The notes beneath the pieces are model-generated. The model was not told the origin of the DNA and did not search any database. It saw only the letters and a list, made by a program, of their open reading frames with translations. Made by a program: the position numbers and the translations under genes. From NCBI RefSeq assembly GCF_014189505.1, contig NZ_CP050302.1, forward strand, positions 1-64,000: DNA of 64,000 nt, written 5' to 3'. Every line of letters starts with the position of its first letter. Within the stretch, counting starts at the first letter, position 1. Below are positions 27,428 through 36,594 of the stretch, one piece after another. This DNA comes from Phyllobacterium sp. 628. Its GTDB lineage: Bacteria; Pseudomonadota; Alphaproteobacteria; Rhizobiales; Rhizobiaceae.

Positions 27428-28357
27428 TTATTGTTGCGGATCATATTTTCGGGCATGCCGGTGTTCAGGTTCATCCATTCCGGCTTCCCAGAACCAGTAT
27501 TTGATTTCGCCCTCACAGCGGAAACTTGCAACCTCGTGATTGCCCTTGGCATCAATCGCATGAATGACGACGCCTGCGAGAAAACCGGTGGTCAAGTGCG
27601 CGAGATCTTCCATCGCCAGATCAACCGCTTCGCGCAGGGAATGGCCAAAACGCATCGCAAGCACGATGCTGCGGGCAGTCCCGCAGCGGATGGTCATTTC
27701 GCCCGTATGGGTGCAGGCAGCAGCACCATAACGGCTGTCGGCATAAAAACCAGCTCCAGCTATCGGAGAATCCCCCAGACGTCCGGGATATTTCCAGGCC
27801 CAGCCGGATGTGGATGTCGCTGCGTGAATGCCATTTGCAGCATCCTTGGATAGGAACACGGTTGTGTCACGTACCCGCTCAGGATCGGTGATAGTGCGGC
27901 TGAGCGGCGCCAGCGCAATATTCGGGAAAGCCGCAAGCTCGTCCGCCGTCAGCTCTTTCTCAAGCCGTTCCCACCAAACGCGTTTGCTGTCCTCATAAAG
28001 CGTTTCGTCAACGGGAAAACCGATCTCCGTGGCGAAACGGCGGGCACCGTCGCCGGTTAGCATGACATGGGGCAGACGCTTCATCACTTCGTGCGCTAGC
28101 GCTGCAACGGGCAGCGTATCGGGAACAGCACCAACAGCGCCAACGTCGCGTGTCGTTCCGTCCATGACACCGGCATCGAATTCCATGCGCCCGAGCATAT
28201 TCGGCCAGCCGCCGTAACCGACACTGCGCACCTTCACCTCACGCTCGACCTCGCTGATGCCTGCAACCATGGCATCAATACCATGCGCCTGCTGTTTCAG
28301 GAGTGCGACGCTCTTGGCAAAACCCGGCCAGGCTTCGGTATTGGCAATCAGGATCAT
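27428..28357 (-). CDS. Isoaspartyl peptidase / L-asparaginase family protein (Ntn hydrolase)
   Basis: 309-residue Ntn hydrolase of the glycosylasparaginase/isoaspartyl-peptidase family. The enzymes cut themselves in two and use the newly exposed Thr as nucleophile. Here the likely cleavage is before Thr165 in RDTTVFL, followed by the signature STSGWAWKYPGRLGDSPIAG and AAACTHTGEM. MILIANTEAWPG starts one base after the ATPase stop codon (TGAAATG). No signal peptide is visible, so it acts in the cytoplasm, on an imported substrate released by the ABC system around it. It could act on isoaspartyl peptides, asparagine or N-glycosyl-asparagine; opine-like glycosyl-amino acids cannot be excluded. 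Confidence 0.83.
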   Translation of the reverse strand: MILIANTEAWPGFAKSVALLKQQAHGIDAMVAGISEVEREVKVRSVGYGGWPNMLGRMEFDAGVMDGTTRDVGAVGAVPDTLPVAALAHEVMKRLPHVMLTGDGARRFATEIGFPVDETLYEDSKRVWWERLEKELTADELAAFPNIALAPLSRTITDPERVRDTTVFLSKDAANGIHAATSTSGWAWKYPGRLGDSPIAGAGFYADSRYGAAACTHTGEMTIRCGTARSIVLAMRFGHSLREAVDLAMEDLAHLTTGFLAGVVIHAIDAKGNHEVASFRCEGEIKYWFWEAGMDEPEHRHARKYDPQQ

Positions 28358-28358
28358 T

Positions 28359-29093
28359 TCAGTCTTTACGCATTTTGGAGAGGAACTGGGCAATACGTGG
28401 CATGGCCAAGCCGCCATCGGCTGCAAAGAATTCGGCTGTCGGCAGATCGACAACGAGTTGTCCCTTGTCGAGGAAAACAATGCGCGACGAAATCGTGCGG
28501 GCGAACTCGATTTCGTGCGTGACGAACACCATCGTCGTTCCCTCGCGCGCCAGCTTGGCAAGGATACCAAGCACATCAGCCGTCATCTCCGGATCAAGTG
28601 CACTGGTGATTTCATCGAGCAGGAGATAGCGCGGCTTCATGGCCAGCGCCCGGCAGATGCCCACACGCTGGCGTTGACCGCCAGAGAGTTGCGACGGGAA
28701 AGCATCGGCCCGTGCACTCAAGCCAACGGAGTCCAGCAGGGCACGCGCCTCCGCCTCCGCCTGCTTGCGCGGTGTCTTCAGCACTTCAACCGGTGCCAGT
28801 GCAACATTCTGCACGGCGGTCATATGCGGATAGAGATTGAACAGCTGGAATACGGTCGCCGAACGTTTGCGGGCTTCCGTCAATTCCTTTTGACGGGATA
28901 CGTCGAAATCGTCAATCGTGATCCGGCCGCCGTCCAGTTTCTCCAAACCGTTCATGCAGCGGATCAGCGTGGATTTGCCGGAGCCGCTGGAGCCAAGGAT
29001 GGAGACAACCTCGCCGCCATGAACATCAAGATCAATTCCGTCGAGCACGGTCGCAGCGCCGAATGATTTGCGTACTCCTCTTGCGCTGATCAT
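28359..29093 (-). CDS. Polar amino-acid ABC transporter ATP-binding protein
   Basis: 244-residue GlnQ-type ATPase. Walker A is GSSGSGKST, the signature [15 protein letters not shown], Walker B YLLLDEITSALDP, the H loop FVTHEIEFA. Note Ile where most relatives have Pro (DEIT for DEPT), as is seen in some members. ATG at 29093 starts just after the permease stop (TGATATG). It couples ATP hydrolysis to the two permeases upstream. Confidence 0.87.
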   Translation of the reverse strand: MISARGVRKSFGAATVLDGIDLDVHGGEVVSILGSSGSGKSTLIRCMNGLEKLDGGRITIDDFDVSRQKELTEARKRSATVFQLFNLYPHMTAVQNVALAPVEVLKTPRKQAEAEARALLDSVGLSARADAFPSQLSGGQRQRVGICRALAMKPRYLLLDEITSALDPEMTADVLGILAKLAREGTTMVFVTHEIEFARTISSRIVFLDKGQLVVDLPTAEFFAADGGLAMPRIAQFLSKMRKD

Positions 29094-29094
29094 A

Positions 29095-29769
29095 TCAGAG
29101 ACCTTTCCATGCGGTATGGGCCCGCAGCCGCTTTTCCAGAACTGCACCCGCGAAAGCGATGAGCTTGGCCATCACGTAATAGAGCGCACCGACAATCGCC
29201 CAGACGATGAAGGGTTTGAGCGTGCGCAGGTTGAGAATGTTGCCCATCTTGGTCAGGTCGACGACGCCAATCACCGATATGAGCGACGTCACCTGCAACT
29301 GATTGACCAGAAGCCCGGTGAGCGGTCCGATGGCAAATGCCATGGCTTGCGGCGCAATGATGCGGCGCAGTATCTGCCAGCGCGACAGGCCGAAAACCCG
29401 GGCAGCTTCGATCTGGTCGCGGCCGATGGATTCAATCGCCGATACGGCAATGACAAAGACGAACGCCGCCGTGTTGCCGGACAATGTGATTACGGCCGCT
29501 TCAACCGGAGTGACGTTGAATTTCGCAAAGGCTGGCAGGCCAAAGAATACAAGAAACAGCTGCACGAGGACGGGAGAGTTTTTCAGAAGCTCGGCAAGCG
29601 CGGTCACAAGCTGCGTCAGCACCGGCACGCGGTAAAACCGGATCACCGCCCACACCGAACCGATAAAAAGCCCAATGATGGTTGTCGCCAGGAAAAGCGC
29701 CAGCGATACGCCAAGCCCCTGCGCGAGGAGAACGATGTCGTAGGAAGTGAAAGCCGTATAGCGCATCAA
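29095..29769 (-). CDS. Polar amino-acid ABC transporter permease
   Basis: 224-residue permease of the HisMQ class, with five membrane segments and the EAA loop DQIEAARVFGLSRWQILRRI followed by IAPQAMA. The start overlaps the previous permease by four bases. Works with the gene upstream as a heterodimer for amino-acid import. Confidence 0.86.
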   Translation of the reverse strand: MMRYTAFTSYDIVLLAQGLGVSLALFLATTIIGLFIGSVWAVIRFYRVPVLTQLVTALAELLKNSPVLVQLFLVFFGLPAFAKFNVTPVEAAVITLSGNTAAFVFVIAVSAIESIGRDQIEAARVFGLSRWQILRRIIAPQAMAFAIGPLTGLLVNQLQVTSLISVIGVVDLTKMGNILNLRTLKPFIVWAIVGALYYVMAKLIAFAGAVLEKRLRAHTAWKGL

Positions 29770-30452
29770 GCCACCCCTGCCGTCATCAGGTCGCGGTTGA
29801 GGTAGCGGTGCAACGCACCAATGCCCAGCGAAACCAGATAGGTCAGGCTGGCATAGGCAACCAGCAGGATTACGTAAATCTCGAAGGGTCGGAACGTATC
29901 CGACGCGACAATCTTTGCCGATCCGGTCAGTTCATTGAGCGTAATGGTCGAAAGGATTGACGACGTCAAAATGAGATTGATGAAGACCGAGCCGAGCGGC
30001 CGCACCGATGTGCGAAGGACAATCGGCATGACGATCTTGCGGAAGATAACCGGCTTGGACAACCCGCTGACCTCTGCCGCTTCCAGAATTCCAACATCGA
30101 TGGACAGAATACCGGAACGGATGACATCGGATGTGAATGCGCCGCCTGCAATCGACAGTGCAATCACCCCAGTGGTGAAGGCCCCCACGTAAATACCGAT
30201 TTCCGGCAAGCCATAGAAGAAAAAGAACAGCTGGACGATGAACGGGATGCTCCGGAATATATCCACATAGACATAGGCAATACGCGACAAAACCGGCGAT
30301 GCCGAGGTGACCAGAGCCGCAACGATCATGCCAATACACAGGCTCCCGGCCAGCGCCAGAACGCAAGCCTCAGCTGTCAGAACCGCCCCCTTCAAAAGGA
30401 AAGGAATATGCGGCGTCAATATGGTTAGATCAAAGGCCAAACAGCAACCCAA
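29766..30452 (-). CDS. Polar amino-acid ABC transporter permease
   Basis: Up to 228 residues, HisMQ class, with the EAA loop GILEAAEVSGLSKPVIFRKI and VMPIVLR. The start is uncertain: TTG at 30452 is the first possible codon and has no clear ribosome site; a TTG about 12 codons later is an alternative. It follows the cupin gene by 82 bases and overlaps the second permease (ATGA). Confidence 0.82.
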   Translation of the reverse strand: MGCCLAFDLTILTPHIPFLLKGAVLTAEACVLALAGSLCIGMIVAALVTSASPVLSRIAYVYVDIFRSIPFIVQLFFFFYGLPEIGIYVGAFTTGVIALSIAGGAFTSDVIRSGILSIDVGILEAAEVSGLSKPVIFRKIVMPIVLRTSVRPLGSVFINLILTSSILSTITLNELTGSAKIVASDTFRPFEIYVILLVAYASLTYLVSLGIGALHRYLNRDLMTAGVA

Positions 30453-30534
30453 TGCACAAAGTGAAACCGGTTTCAGTTTTGCTCATCAGGAAAGCGCTGT
30501 CAAGACTTCACAGCACCAAATCAGGATGAGATTG

Positions 30535-30873
30535 TTAGGCCAGAAACTCGGCGCGATACGGCGAGAAACTGTCGATCAGACGACCCTTTTCGAGCGCCTT
30601 CACTCCGTGGACGAGGTTGGAGGGGACAATAAAACTGCCGCCTTGCTGCAGAACCTGCGTGACGCCATCAATGGTGACTTCGAAACTGCCCTCAGCCACG
30701 TAACTTGCCTGAATATGCGGATGCGAATGCAAGGAACCAACAGCTCCCTTCTCGAACACCACTTCAACCAGCATCATTTCCTGCTGGTATGCCATGATGC
30801 GGCGGCTGACACCCGGCTCCGTATCGGTCCATTCGGCGCTGTCTTTGGACACAAACAAGATATCGTCAGCCAT
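30535..30873 (-). CDS. Small cupin-domain protein
   Basis: 112-residue single-domain cupin. Motif 1 is HSHPHIQASYVAEGSFEVTI (about residues 51-70), giving the His/His/Glu metal ligands, and motif 2 is the PSNLVHGVKAL segment with the last His. ATG at 30873 is chosen; the longer open frame has no ribosome site. Proteins of this form often act on sugars or amino acids or serve as sensors. It is the first gene after a terminator and so may be co-transcribed with the amino-acid importer. Function not known. Confidence 0.75.
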   Translation of the reverse strand: MADDILFVSKDSAEWTDTEPGVSRRIMAYQQEMMLVEVVFEKGAVGSLHSHPHIQASYVAEGSFEVTIDGVTQVLQQGGSFIVPSNLVHGVKALEKGRLIDSFSPYRAEFLA

Positions 30874-30933
30874 TCGGATCGTCCTCAATGTCAATGCGGG
30901 TTCAATCCGGTTTAATCGACATTGCCAACAGAG

Positions 30934-30967
30934 GAAAGAGGCGCGGCCAACCGAATGACCGCGCCTC
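30934..30967 (-). terminator. Likely terminator after the ugp-type operon
   Basis: Nine-base-pair GC stem (gaggcgcgg, 30938-30946, with ccgcgcctc, 30959-30967), 12-base loop, followed on the minus strand by TTTCCTC. It lies eight bases after the stop of the TIM-barrel gene and separates the Ugp-like operon from the cupin/amino-acid operon. Confidence 0.7.
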
Positions 30968-30974
30968 CTTGGTA

Positions 30975-31895
30975 TCACGCAGCCAGACGGCGGCTATTGG
31001 CCTGTTCAGCCAGCTTCAACGCACGGGCAAGACAATCCGCCTGCTCATTGGCAAAACGCTCTCCGGTGATTTCCATGATCAGCATCGTATCGGGCAGGAA
31101 GGTCAGTTCCTCGAAAATCTCTTCCCACGGAATATCGCCCCAGCCAATCGGCAGGTGCAGATCACCAATACCGAGAGCGGTAGCTTCAGCCGGATGATAG
31201 AATTTTGTCATGCTGTAGGGGCGGCCAAAGCTGTCATGGATATGCAGATGACCCGTGACCGGTGCCATGGCACTGATCTGCTCGCGCCAATCGAGACCGA
31301 GGCGGGTGCTTTCAATATAGGCGTGGCTGAAATCAATCAGACCGCAAACATTGGGGCTGCCAACAGCGCACACGGTCTCGCCAACCTGTGCCGGAGTCTG
31401 GCGGTATTCCGCATCAGTGACTGCAAAGATATTTTCCAGCGCGATCCTTACGCCGTAGCCTTTGGCCACTTCAGCCATTTCGGCAAGCGCGTCACGTTCC
31501 ATTTTGTCGAGATCGGGGATACGCGAGAAGGCTGGCATTTTGGCATTGCCGCTGTGATGAACGAGAATACCGGCTTCAACGCTGTTGCAGAGTTCCAGCA
31601 TCGCCCGGACCACAGCCTTCTGGTAATCCAGATGCTCACGATCCATGAAGTTGGAGACGATCTGGCCGTGCACACTGTAGCGCAGGTCAAACTGATTTGT
31701 GATCTGCGTCAGACGCTCAAGCCGTCCCGGAATGATCCGGCCACCGGAAACGATTTCTTCACCGTAAAGCGACAGCTCGGCAGCGTTGGCGCCAAGATCA
31801 GCGATCTGATGAAGCGATTTTTCCAGCGTGTCAAAATTACCCTTGCCCGTATAGGTGCAAAAGCCAACGGCAGAGATGGTGGATTGCGAGCTCAT
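30975..31895 (-). CDS. TIM-barrel sugar phosphate isomerase/epimerase family protein
   Basis: 306-residue xylose-isomerase-like TIM barrel. RYSVHGQIVSNF, LVHHSGN, RIALENIF, GLIDFSHAYIES and HLHIHDSFG provide the His, Glu and Asp residues that bind metals in this superfamily. ATG at 31895 lies six bases after AAAGGA. It is the last gene of the Ugp-like transport operon, the place where E. coli has the phosphodiesterase ugpQ. Here it may isomerise or epimerise the imported compound; AP-endonuclease activity is unlikely. The exact reaction is unknown. Confidence 0.78.
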   Translation of the reverse strand: MSSQSTISAVGFCTYTGKGNFDTLEKSLHQIADLGANAAELSLYGEEIVSGGRIIPGRLERLTQITNQFDLRYSVHGQIVSNFMDREHLDYQKAVVRAMLELCNSVEAGILVHHSGNAKMPAFSRIPDLDKMERDALAEMAEVAKGYGVRIALENIFAVTDAEYRQTPAQVGETVCAVGSPNVCGLIDFSHAYIESTRLGLDWREQISAMAPVTGHLHIHDSFGRPYSMTKFYHPAEATALGIGDLHLPIGWGDIPWEEIFEELTFLPDTMLIMEITGERFANEQADCLARALKLAEQANSRRLAA

Positions 31896-31916
31896 GTCTG
31901 GTCCTTTCAAGACGAA

Positions 31917-33038
31917 TTACGCAGCGACTGTCTTTGGTGCGGATTGACGCAATGCTACTGGAGCGTCATCGAGCCGCAAACCGGTTTCCTGTGAAAACAA
32001 ATGAATATGTTCGGCGGGTAATTGCAGCCCGGCCATAGCGCCCTGTTCGAAGAACTGGTCTTCCTCGACCGACACAGCAAAACCCAAGCCGTCGATTTCG
32101 ACATGGACAATACGGCCAGAACCGAGCTCTTCGACAAAATCAACATTGGCGGGCACGCTGTTGACAGTGCCAGCCGGAACGAGGCGGCAATGTTCCGGGC
32201 GAATACCGACGGCCACTTTAACTCCGGCATTCTTGCTGCCGAGAAGAGGATCAATTGCCTGTGCGATGCCATCCAGCAGCACACGATCGCCGCCCGGAGC
32301 TATGGTCGTTTCGAAGAAGTTCATGGCTGGCGATCCAATGAATGAACCGACAAAACGGGTACGCGGCCGATGGTAGATTTCCAGCGGCGTACCGACCTGT
32401 TCGACATGTCCCTTGTTCATCACAATGAGCTTGTCAGCGAGCGTCATGGCTTCCACCTGATCGTGGGTCACAAATACGGACGTTGCAGAGAGGCGCTTGT
32501 GCAGGCGGCGGATTTCCACCCGCATCTGCACACGCAGCTTGGCATCAAGATTGGACAGCGGCTCGTCGAACAGGAACACTTTGGGTTCGCGGATGATCGC
32601 ACGGCCCATGGCAACGCGCTGGCGCTGACCGCCAGAAAGTTGTGCCGGTTTGCGGTTTAGCAGTTCTTCCAGTCCAACAATCTTGGCAGTCTCGAGAATA
32701 CGCCGGTCACGTTCAGCGCGCGGCACACCGGCAACTTTCAGGGCATAGCCAATATTGGCCGCAACGTTCATATGCGGATAGAGCGCATAATTCTGGAAAA
32801 CCATAGAGCAGCCGCGATCACGCGGCTCAAGATCATTGACCACTTTGTTATCGATCGAAATCTCGCCCGCGCTGATCTCCTCGAGTCCGGCAATCATGCG
32901 CAACAATGTCGATTTTCCACACCCGGACGGGCCGAGAATGACGACGAATTCGCCGGATTTGAAGTTCAGATCAACCCCGTGCAAAATCTGGGTTTGCCCG
33001 TAGGATTTACGCACGTTCTTAATGCCAATTTCGGCCAT
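31917..33038 (-). CDS. ugpC: CUT1 ABC transporter ATP-binding protein (UgpC/MsmX type)
   Basis: 373-residue ATPase: Walker [11 protein letters not shown] loop [11 protein letters not shown], signature [15 protein letters not shown], Walker [14 protein letters not shown], and a MalK-type C-terminal domain ([12 protein letters not shown]). AAGGA lies seven bases before the ATG. The gene shares a 23-base exact DNA stretch with the other UgpC-type ATPase at 39,933 (see findings). It powers the UgpA/UgpE-like permeases. Confidence 0.85.
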   Translation of the reverse strand: MAEIGIKNVRKSYGQTQILHGVDLNFKSGEFVVILGPSGCGKSTLLRMIAGLEEISAGEISIDNKVVNDLEPRDRGCSMVFQNYALYPHMNVAANIGYALKVAGVPRAERDRRILETAKIVGLEELLNRKPAQLSGGQRQRVAMGRAIIREPKVFLFDEPLSNLDAKLRVQMRVEIRRLHKRLSATSVFVTHDQVEAMTLADKLIVMNKGHVEQVGTPLEIYHRPRTRFVGSFIGSPAMNFFETTIAPGGDRVLLDGIAQAIDPLLGSKNAGVKVAVGIRPEHCRLVPAGTVNSVPANVDFVEELGSGRIVHVEIDGLGFAVSVEEDQFFEQGAMAGLQLPAEHIHLFSQETGLRLDDAPVALRQSAPKTVAA

Positions 33039-33049
33039 TGCTTTTTCCT

Positions 33050-33937
33050 TTATTTATCTGTCGAGACCAGACCGCGAACGAACCAGCGTTGCAGGACGGC
33101 GACGACGATCAGGGGTGGCAGCATGATGATAAGAGCCCCCGCCATGGAGACATTCCACTCGGGCAAGGCATTGATGGACGGGACCAGCGAGCGCATCGCC
33201 ACCATCGCCGTCTGATAGCTTGCATCTGTGGTCATCAGCTTGGGCCAGAGATACTGGTTCCAGGCATAGACGAACATGATGGTGGCAAGCGCCAGCATGT
33301 TGGTGCGTGACAGCGGCAGCAGAATATCGATGAAGAAGCGCAGCGGCCGCGCACCATCCATCTTGGCGGCTTCCGCCAACTCATCGGGAAGTGTCATATA
33401 GAACTGCCGGTACAGAAACGTACCTGTCGCCGTTGCGATAAGCGGCAGGACAAGACCCGAATAGGAATTGAGCAGGTTCCATTGCAAGGAAAGCTCGATG
33501 CCTGTGACGGCATTGATGATCCAGCGGACGGGTTCGAACACGTCAGCGGCAATGTTGTAAGTCGGGATGACGCGCACTTCGAGTGGCAGCATCAGGGTAA
33601 GGAAAACCATCCAGAAGAAAACGTGGCGCAGCGGGCTTTTGAAATAGACAATGGCAAAAGCGCTGAGCGCGGCAACCACGATCTTGCCAACCATCACCAG
33701 CAGCGATGTTATCAGACTGTTGAACAAGGCGGGACCAAGGTTGGCCCGATCCCAGGCCGCATCAACGTTCTTCAGGAAATCCCCACCGGGCATCATATTG
33801 AACGGCACAGAGGAGACCTGCTGCAACGACTGCGTCGAGGCAGTGAAGATCATCCAGAATGGGCCCAAAATAAGAATCAGACCGAGAATCATGATCAGGT
33901 AAGTAACGGCGTTGAGAATGGGAGTGCGTTCGATCAT
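33050..33937 (-). CDS. ugpE: CUT1 ABC transporter permease (UgpE-like)
   Basis: 295-residue permease; [20 protein letters not shown] at the N-terminus resembles UgpE. EAA loop [20 protein letters not shown] and LLPLSRT. The ATG at 33937 has AGGA at the right distance; the longer frame overlaps ugpA. Second membrane subunit of the glycerol-3-phosphate-like importer. Confidence 0.83.
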   Translation of the reverse strand: MIERTPILNAVTYLIMILGLILILGPFWMIFTASTQSLQQVSSVPFNMMPGGDFLKNVDAAWDRANLGPALFNSLITSLLVMVGKIVVAALSAFAIVYFKSPLRHVFFWMVFLTLMLPLEVRVIPTYNIAADVFEPVRWIINAVTGIELSLQWNLLNSYSGLVLPLIATATGTFLYRQFYMTLPDELAEAAKMDGARPLRFFIDILLPLSRTNMLALATIMFVYAWNQYLWPKLMTTDASYQTAMVAMRSLVPSINALPEWNVSMAGALIIMLPPLIVVAVLQRWFVRGLVSTDK

Positions 33938-33947
33938 CGCCGGTATC

Positions 33948-34844
33948 CTATTTGTAATGCACGCGCCGCTCGACAAAGCGGAACTGGATAAATGTGAACA
34001 CCATGATGAGGCCGATGAGGACGAGGCTCTGGGCCGCTGCGCCGGAATAGTTCAGCCCGCGAAATGCCTCACTGACGATACGATAAACCATCATATCCGT
34101 GGCTTTGTTCGGCCCGCCCTCCGTGGTCAGATCGACGATACCGTAGGTATCAGGGCCGACAAAACTCTCGGTCAAGTTGAGCACGAGCAGGAAGAATAGC
34201 GTCGGGGCCAACAATGGCAGTTGGATATCGAGGGCGCGGCGGACCGGTCCCGACCCATCCATCGATGAGGCTTCGAGCAGGCTGCGCGGTATAGATTGCA
34301 GACCGGCGGTCATGAAGATGAAATTGTAGCCGATCCATTTCCACGCGAAGCAGATAATGACGAGGATCATGGCATGGCTGCCAAACTTGGCTGGATTCCA
34401 CAGATCGGGCGACCATGTATTGACCACGGCGATCAGGCCGCTTTCGGGGGCAAAGATGAAGCGGAAGGCCAGCCCGACTGCTGGCGCTGCGATGGCATAC
34501 GGCCAGATGTAGAAGAAGCGGAAAATGCCCGATCCCTTCAACTGCCGGTCGACGCAGATCGCCAGCACGAAGGCGATCAACATTGACAATCCTGTAGCGG
34601 TAAAGGCGAAGAACAGGCTCAGCGAAACGGAGCGCCAATATTCGCCATCGGCAAAGACTTCCCGGAAATTGTCGAACCCGACAAACAGACGCTCTCCTGC
34701 CCCGCCAAAAGCTGGCTCGAGTGAAAACGCCCAGTTGAAAACCGATATGGCCGGCCAGTAGAAAAAGAACACAATAAGCAGGAGTTGCGGCAGGGCAAAC
34801 AGGACCGGCAACCACCAGCTTTTGAAAACGGTACGCTTGTTCAT
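33948..34844 (-). CDS. ugpA: CUT1 ABC transporter permease (UgpA-like)
   Basis: 298-residue permease, six membrane segments, EAA loop SLLEASSMDGSGPVRRALDI followed by QLPLLAPT; typical ending with IQFRFVERRVHYK. Follows ugpB after an 82-base gap that contains a hairpin. Confidence 0.83.
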   Translation of the reverse strand: MNKRTVFKSWWLPVLFALPQLLLIVFFFYWPAISVFNWAFSLEPAFGGAGERLFVGFDNFREVFADGEYWRSVSLSLFFAFTATGLSMLIAFVLAICVDRQLKGSGIFRFFYIWPYAIAAPAVGLAFRFIFAPESGLIAVVNTWSPDLWNPAKFGSHAMILVIICFAWKWIGYNFIFMTAGLQSIPRSLLEASSMDGSGPVRRALDIQLPLLAPTLFFLLVLNLTESFVGPDTYGIVDLTTEGGPNKATDMMVYRIVSEAFRGLNYSGAAAQSLVLIGLIMVFTFIQFRFVERRVHYK

Positions 34845-34882
34845 GAATATATTCAGTTCTGTCCAGAGGATGGATCAAATGA

Positions 34883-34913
34883 AATGGCCCGGTGCAAACT
34901 GCTCCGGGCCATT
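34883..34913 (-). terminator. Intercistronic hairpin after ugpB
   Basis: A perfect 10-base-pair stem (aatggcccgg, 34883-34892, with ccgggccatt, 34904-34913) with an 11-base loop; it is followed on the minus strand by TCATTTGAT. It starts 13 bases after the ugpB stop and precedes ugpA. Same arrangement as after chvE, lacE and agpA. Confidence 0.75.
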
Positions 34914-34926
34914 CTTACGTCTTGGC

Positions 34927-36270
34927 TTAGTTCAATGCTTTACCGGCATAGGTCTTTTCAAAGCGGCGCAGGATGACATTGCCACGCTCGACAGCCTGGT
35001 CGAGACCAGCCTGCACGGTGAGCTTGCCAAAGAAGATGCCTTCCATCGCATCGGAGATTTCCTTGCGGATCTGCGGGAAGCCGCCCAGACGAATGCCGCG
35101 TGTGTTGGCGGAGGTCGGAGTAAACGTCAGGCTGGCGATTGCCTTTTCACGGCCCTTGAAGGCTGGCTGTTCGTAAAAGCCTTTGGCTTTCATGGCTTCA
35201 AAGCCCGTCTTGGTGACAGGGATATAGCCGGTCACTGTCGACCACCACTCAACCATATCAGGCTGGGCAATAAAGTTGAGGAACGCAGCCGCGCCCTTGT
35301 ATTCAGCTTCGGGGCGATTGTTGAGGACCCAGAGCGAGGCACCGCCGACCATGGAATTCTGGCGCTCAGTGCCCTTCCAGATCGGGAGCATGGTGACATC
35401 CCACTTCGCGCCCGCTTTGATGGTCTTGCCGATCGTGCCGTGATCGGCGATTGACGACTGGATCATCTGACAGGTTTCGGAGGTGAAGGCAGGAACAACA
35501 TCCATGCCAAGCTGCTTGGTCTTGACAACAAACAGGCCCTCATCAGTCATCTTCTTGAAGAAGGCGATATGATCGACCAGCTTGGTCTTGTTCAGGGTGA
35601 GTTCCGCATCAAGCCCGTCATAACCATTGTTCTTTGTGGCGATAGGCTGATTGTGGATAGCGGAAAACTGTTCGACGGTGGCCCAGCTGTCAAAGCTGAA
35701 ACCCAATGGGCAGGCATAACCGGCCGCCTTCAGCTTGCGCGATGCTGCTTCAACATCTTCCCACGTCTGCGGGGCGCCTTCGATACCGGCTTTGTTGAAA
35801 GCATCGACGTTGTAGTAGAACATGGCTGTCGAGGAATTGAACGGAAAAGAATTCAGTTCGCCCTTGGCTGTCGCGTAATAATTGGCGATGCCGGGGAAAT
35901 AATTGCTCCAATCGATCTTGTAACCGTTGTCTTCCATCAGCTTCTTGGCTGGAACGAAAGCCCCGGAGAGCATCAGATCGAGCGTACCGCCATCGAAAAC
36001 CTGCACAATCGCGGGATGCTTCTTGGCACGATAGGCCGCAATCGCGTTCTGAACTGTTTCCGGATAGCCGTTCTGGCTGGTGCAAACGATCTCAAAATTG
36101 GCCTGCGAGTCATTGAACTTCTTGCAGGCGTCCTGCACGCGCTCGCCAAGGTCACCGCTGAGTCCATACCAGAACTCAAATTTCACCTTCTCGGCCAGCG
36201 CTGGCGTTGCGCCAAGACCAGCAACCATCAGCCCTGTTACCAGTGCTGTTTTCAAACCAAAACCCTGCAT
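34927..36270 (-). CDS. ugpB: Periplasmic binding protein, UgpB-like
   Basis: 447-residue periplasmic binding protein of the CUT1 class. The signal peptide is LKTALVTGLMVAGLGATPAL with cleavage after ALA. The mature part follows E. coli UgpB closely as I recall it (FEFWYGLSGDLGERV, PAIVQVFDGGTLDLML, NSFPFNSSTAMFYYNVDAF, QFSAIHNQPIATKNNGYDG, VGGASLWVLNN, ending RGNVILRRFEKTY). UgpB binds glycerol-3-phosphate and glycerophosphodiesters. The downstream enzymes are unlike E. coli's, so a different ligand is possible. First gene of a five-gene operon, divergent from a LysR gene. Confidence 0.85.
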   Translation of the reverse strand: MQGFGLKTALVTGLMVAGLGATPALAEKVKFEFWYGLSGDLGERVQDACKKFNDSQANFEIVCTSQNGYPETVQNAIAAYRAKKHPAIVQVFDGGTLDLMLSGAFVPAKKLMEDNGYKIDWSNYFPGIANYYATAKGELNSFPFNSSTAMFYYNVDAFNKAGIEGAPQTWEDVEAASRKLKAAGYACPLGFSFDSWATVEQFSAIHNQPIATKNNGYDGLDAELTLNKTKLVDHIAFFKKMTDEGLFVVKTKQLGMDVVPAFTSETCQMIQSSIADHGTIGKTIKAGAKWDVTMLPIWKGTERQNSMVGGASLWVLNNRPEAEYKGAAAFLNFIAQPDMVEWWSTVTGYIPVTKTGFEAMKAKGFYEQPAFKGREKAIASLTFTPTSANTRGIRLGGFPQIRKEISDAMEGIFFGKLTVQAGLDQAVERGNVILRRFEKTYAGKALN

Positions 36271-36594
36271 TAAAGCCCCCTGAATACGGCAATTGAGAAA
36301 ATGATCTCGAGGCAGTTCTGGGAAAATCCAGCTGCCTCGCTCGCATTCGACTCTGGACGGGCTATGTGAAAGTTTGATCGTACTTAGACGAAAGTATTAT
36401 GACAAATGTACATATCAACATCTGGACCGCGCGGTTCATATGTCGGCGAAACATCGACGGCAGACGCTTATTCCGCAGATTTTTTCGGAAACTGTTTCAG
36501 GCTCCAAGCATAAGTTTCCGCCATCCAAAGTTTGATTTTTTGGAGTGGGCAGACTTGGATGTGCGTCTTGGAACAACCGGGAGCGTTTCCAACA
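36271..36594. promoter_or_regulatory. Divergent ugpB / lysR control region
   Basis: 324 bases without a gene between ugpB and the LysR-type regulator. The inner part around 36,370-36,425 is AT-richer than its surroundings and is where a LysR site would be expected; I do not see a convincing T-N11-A palindrome or promoter boxes. GGGAG at about 36,579 serves the LysR gene. Confidence 0.35.

Noticed and set aside
30888-31994. 368-residue plus-strand frame opposite the TIM-barrel gene
   Set aside because: Covers a well supported minus-strand gene and the 3' end of ugpC; no ribosome site or family motif.
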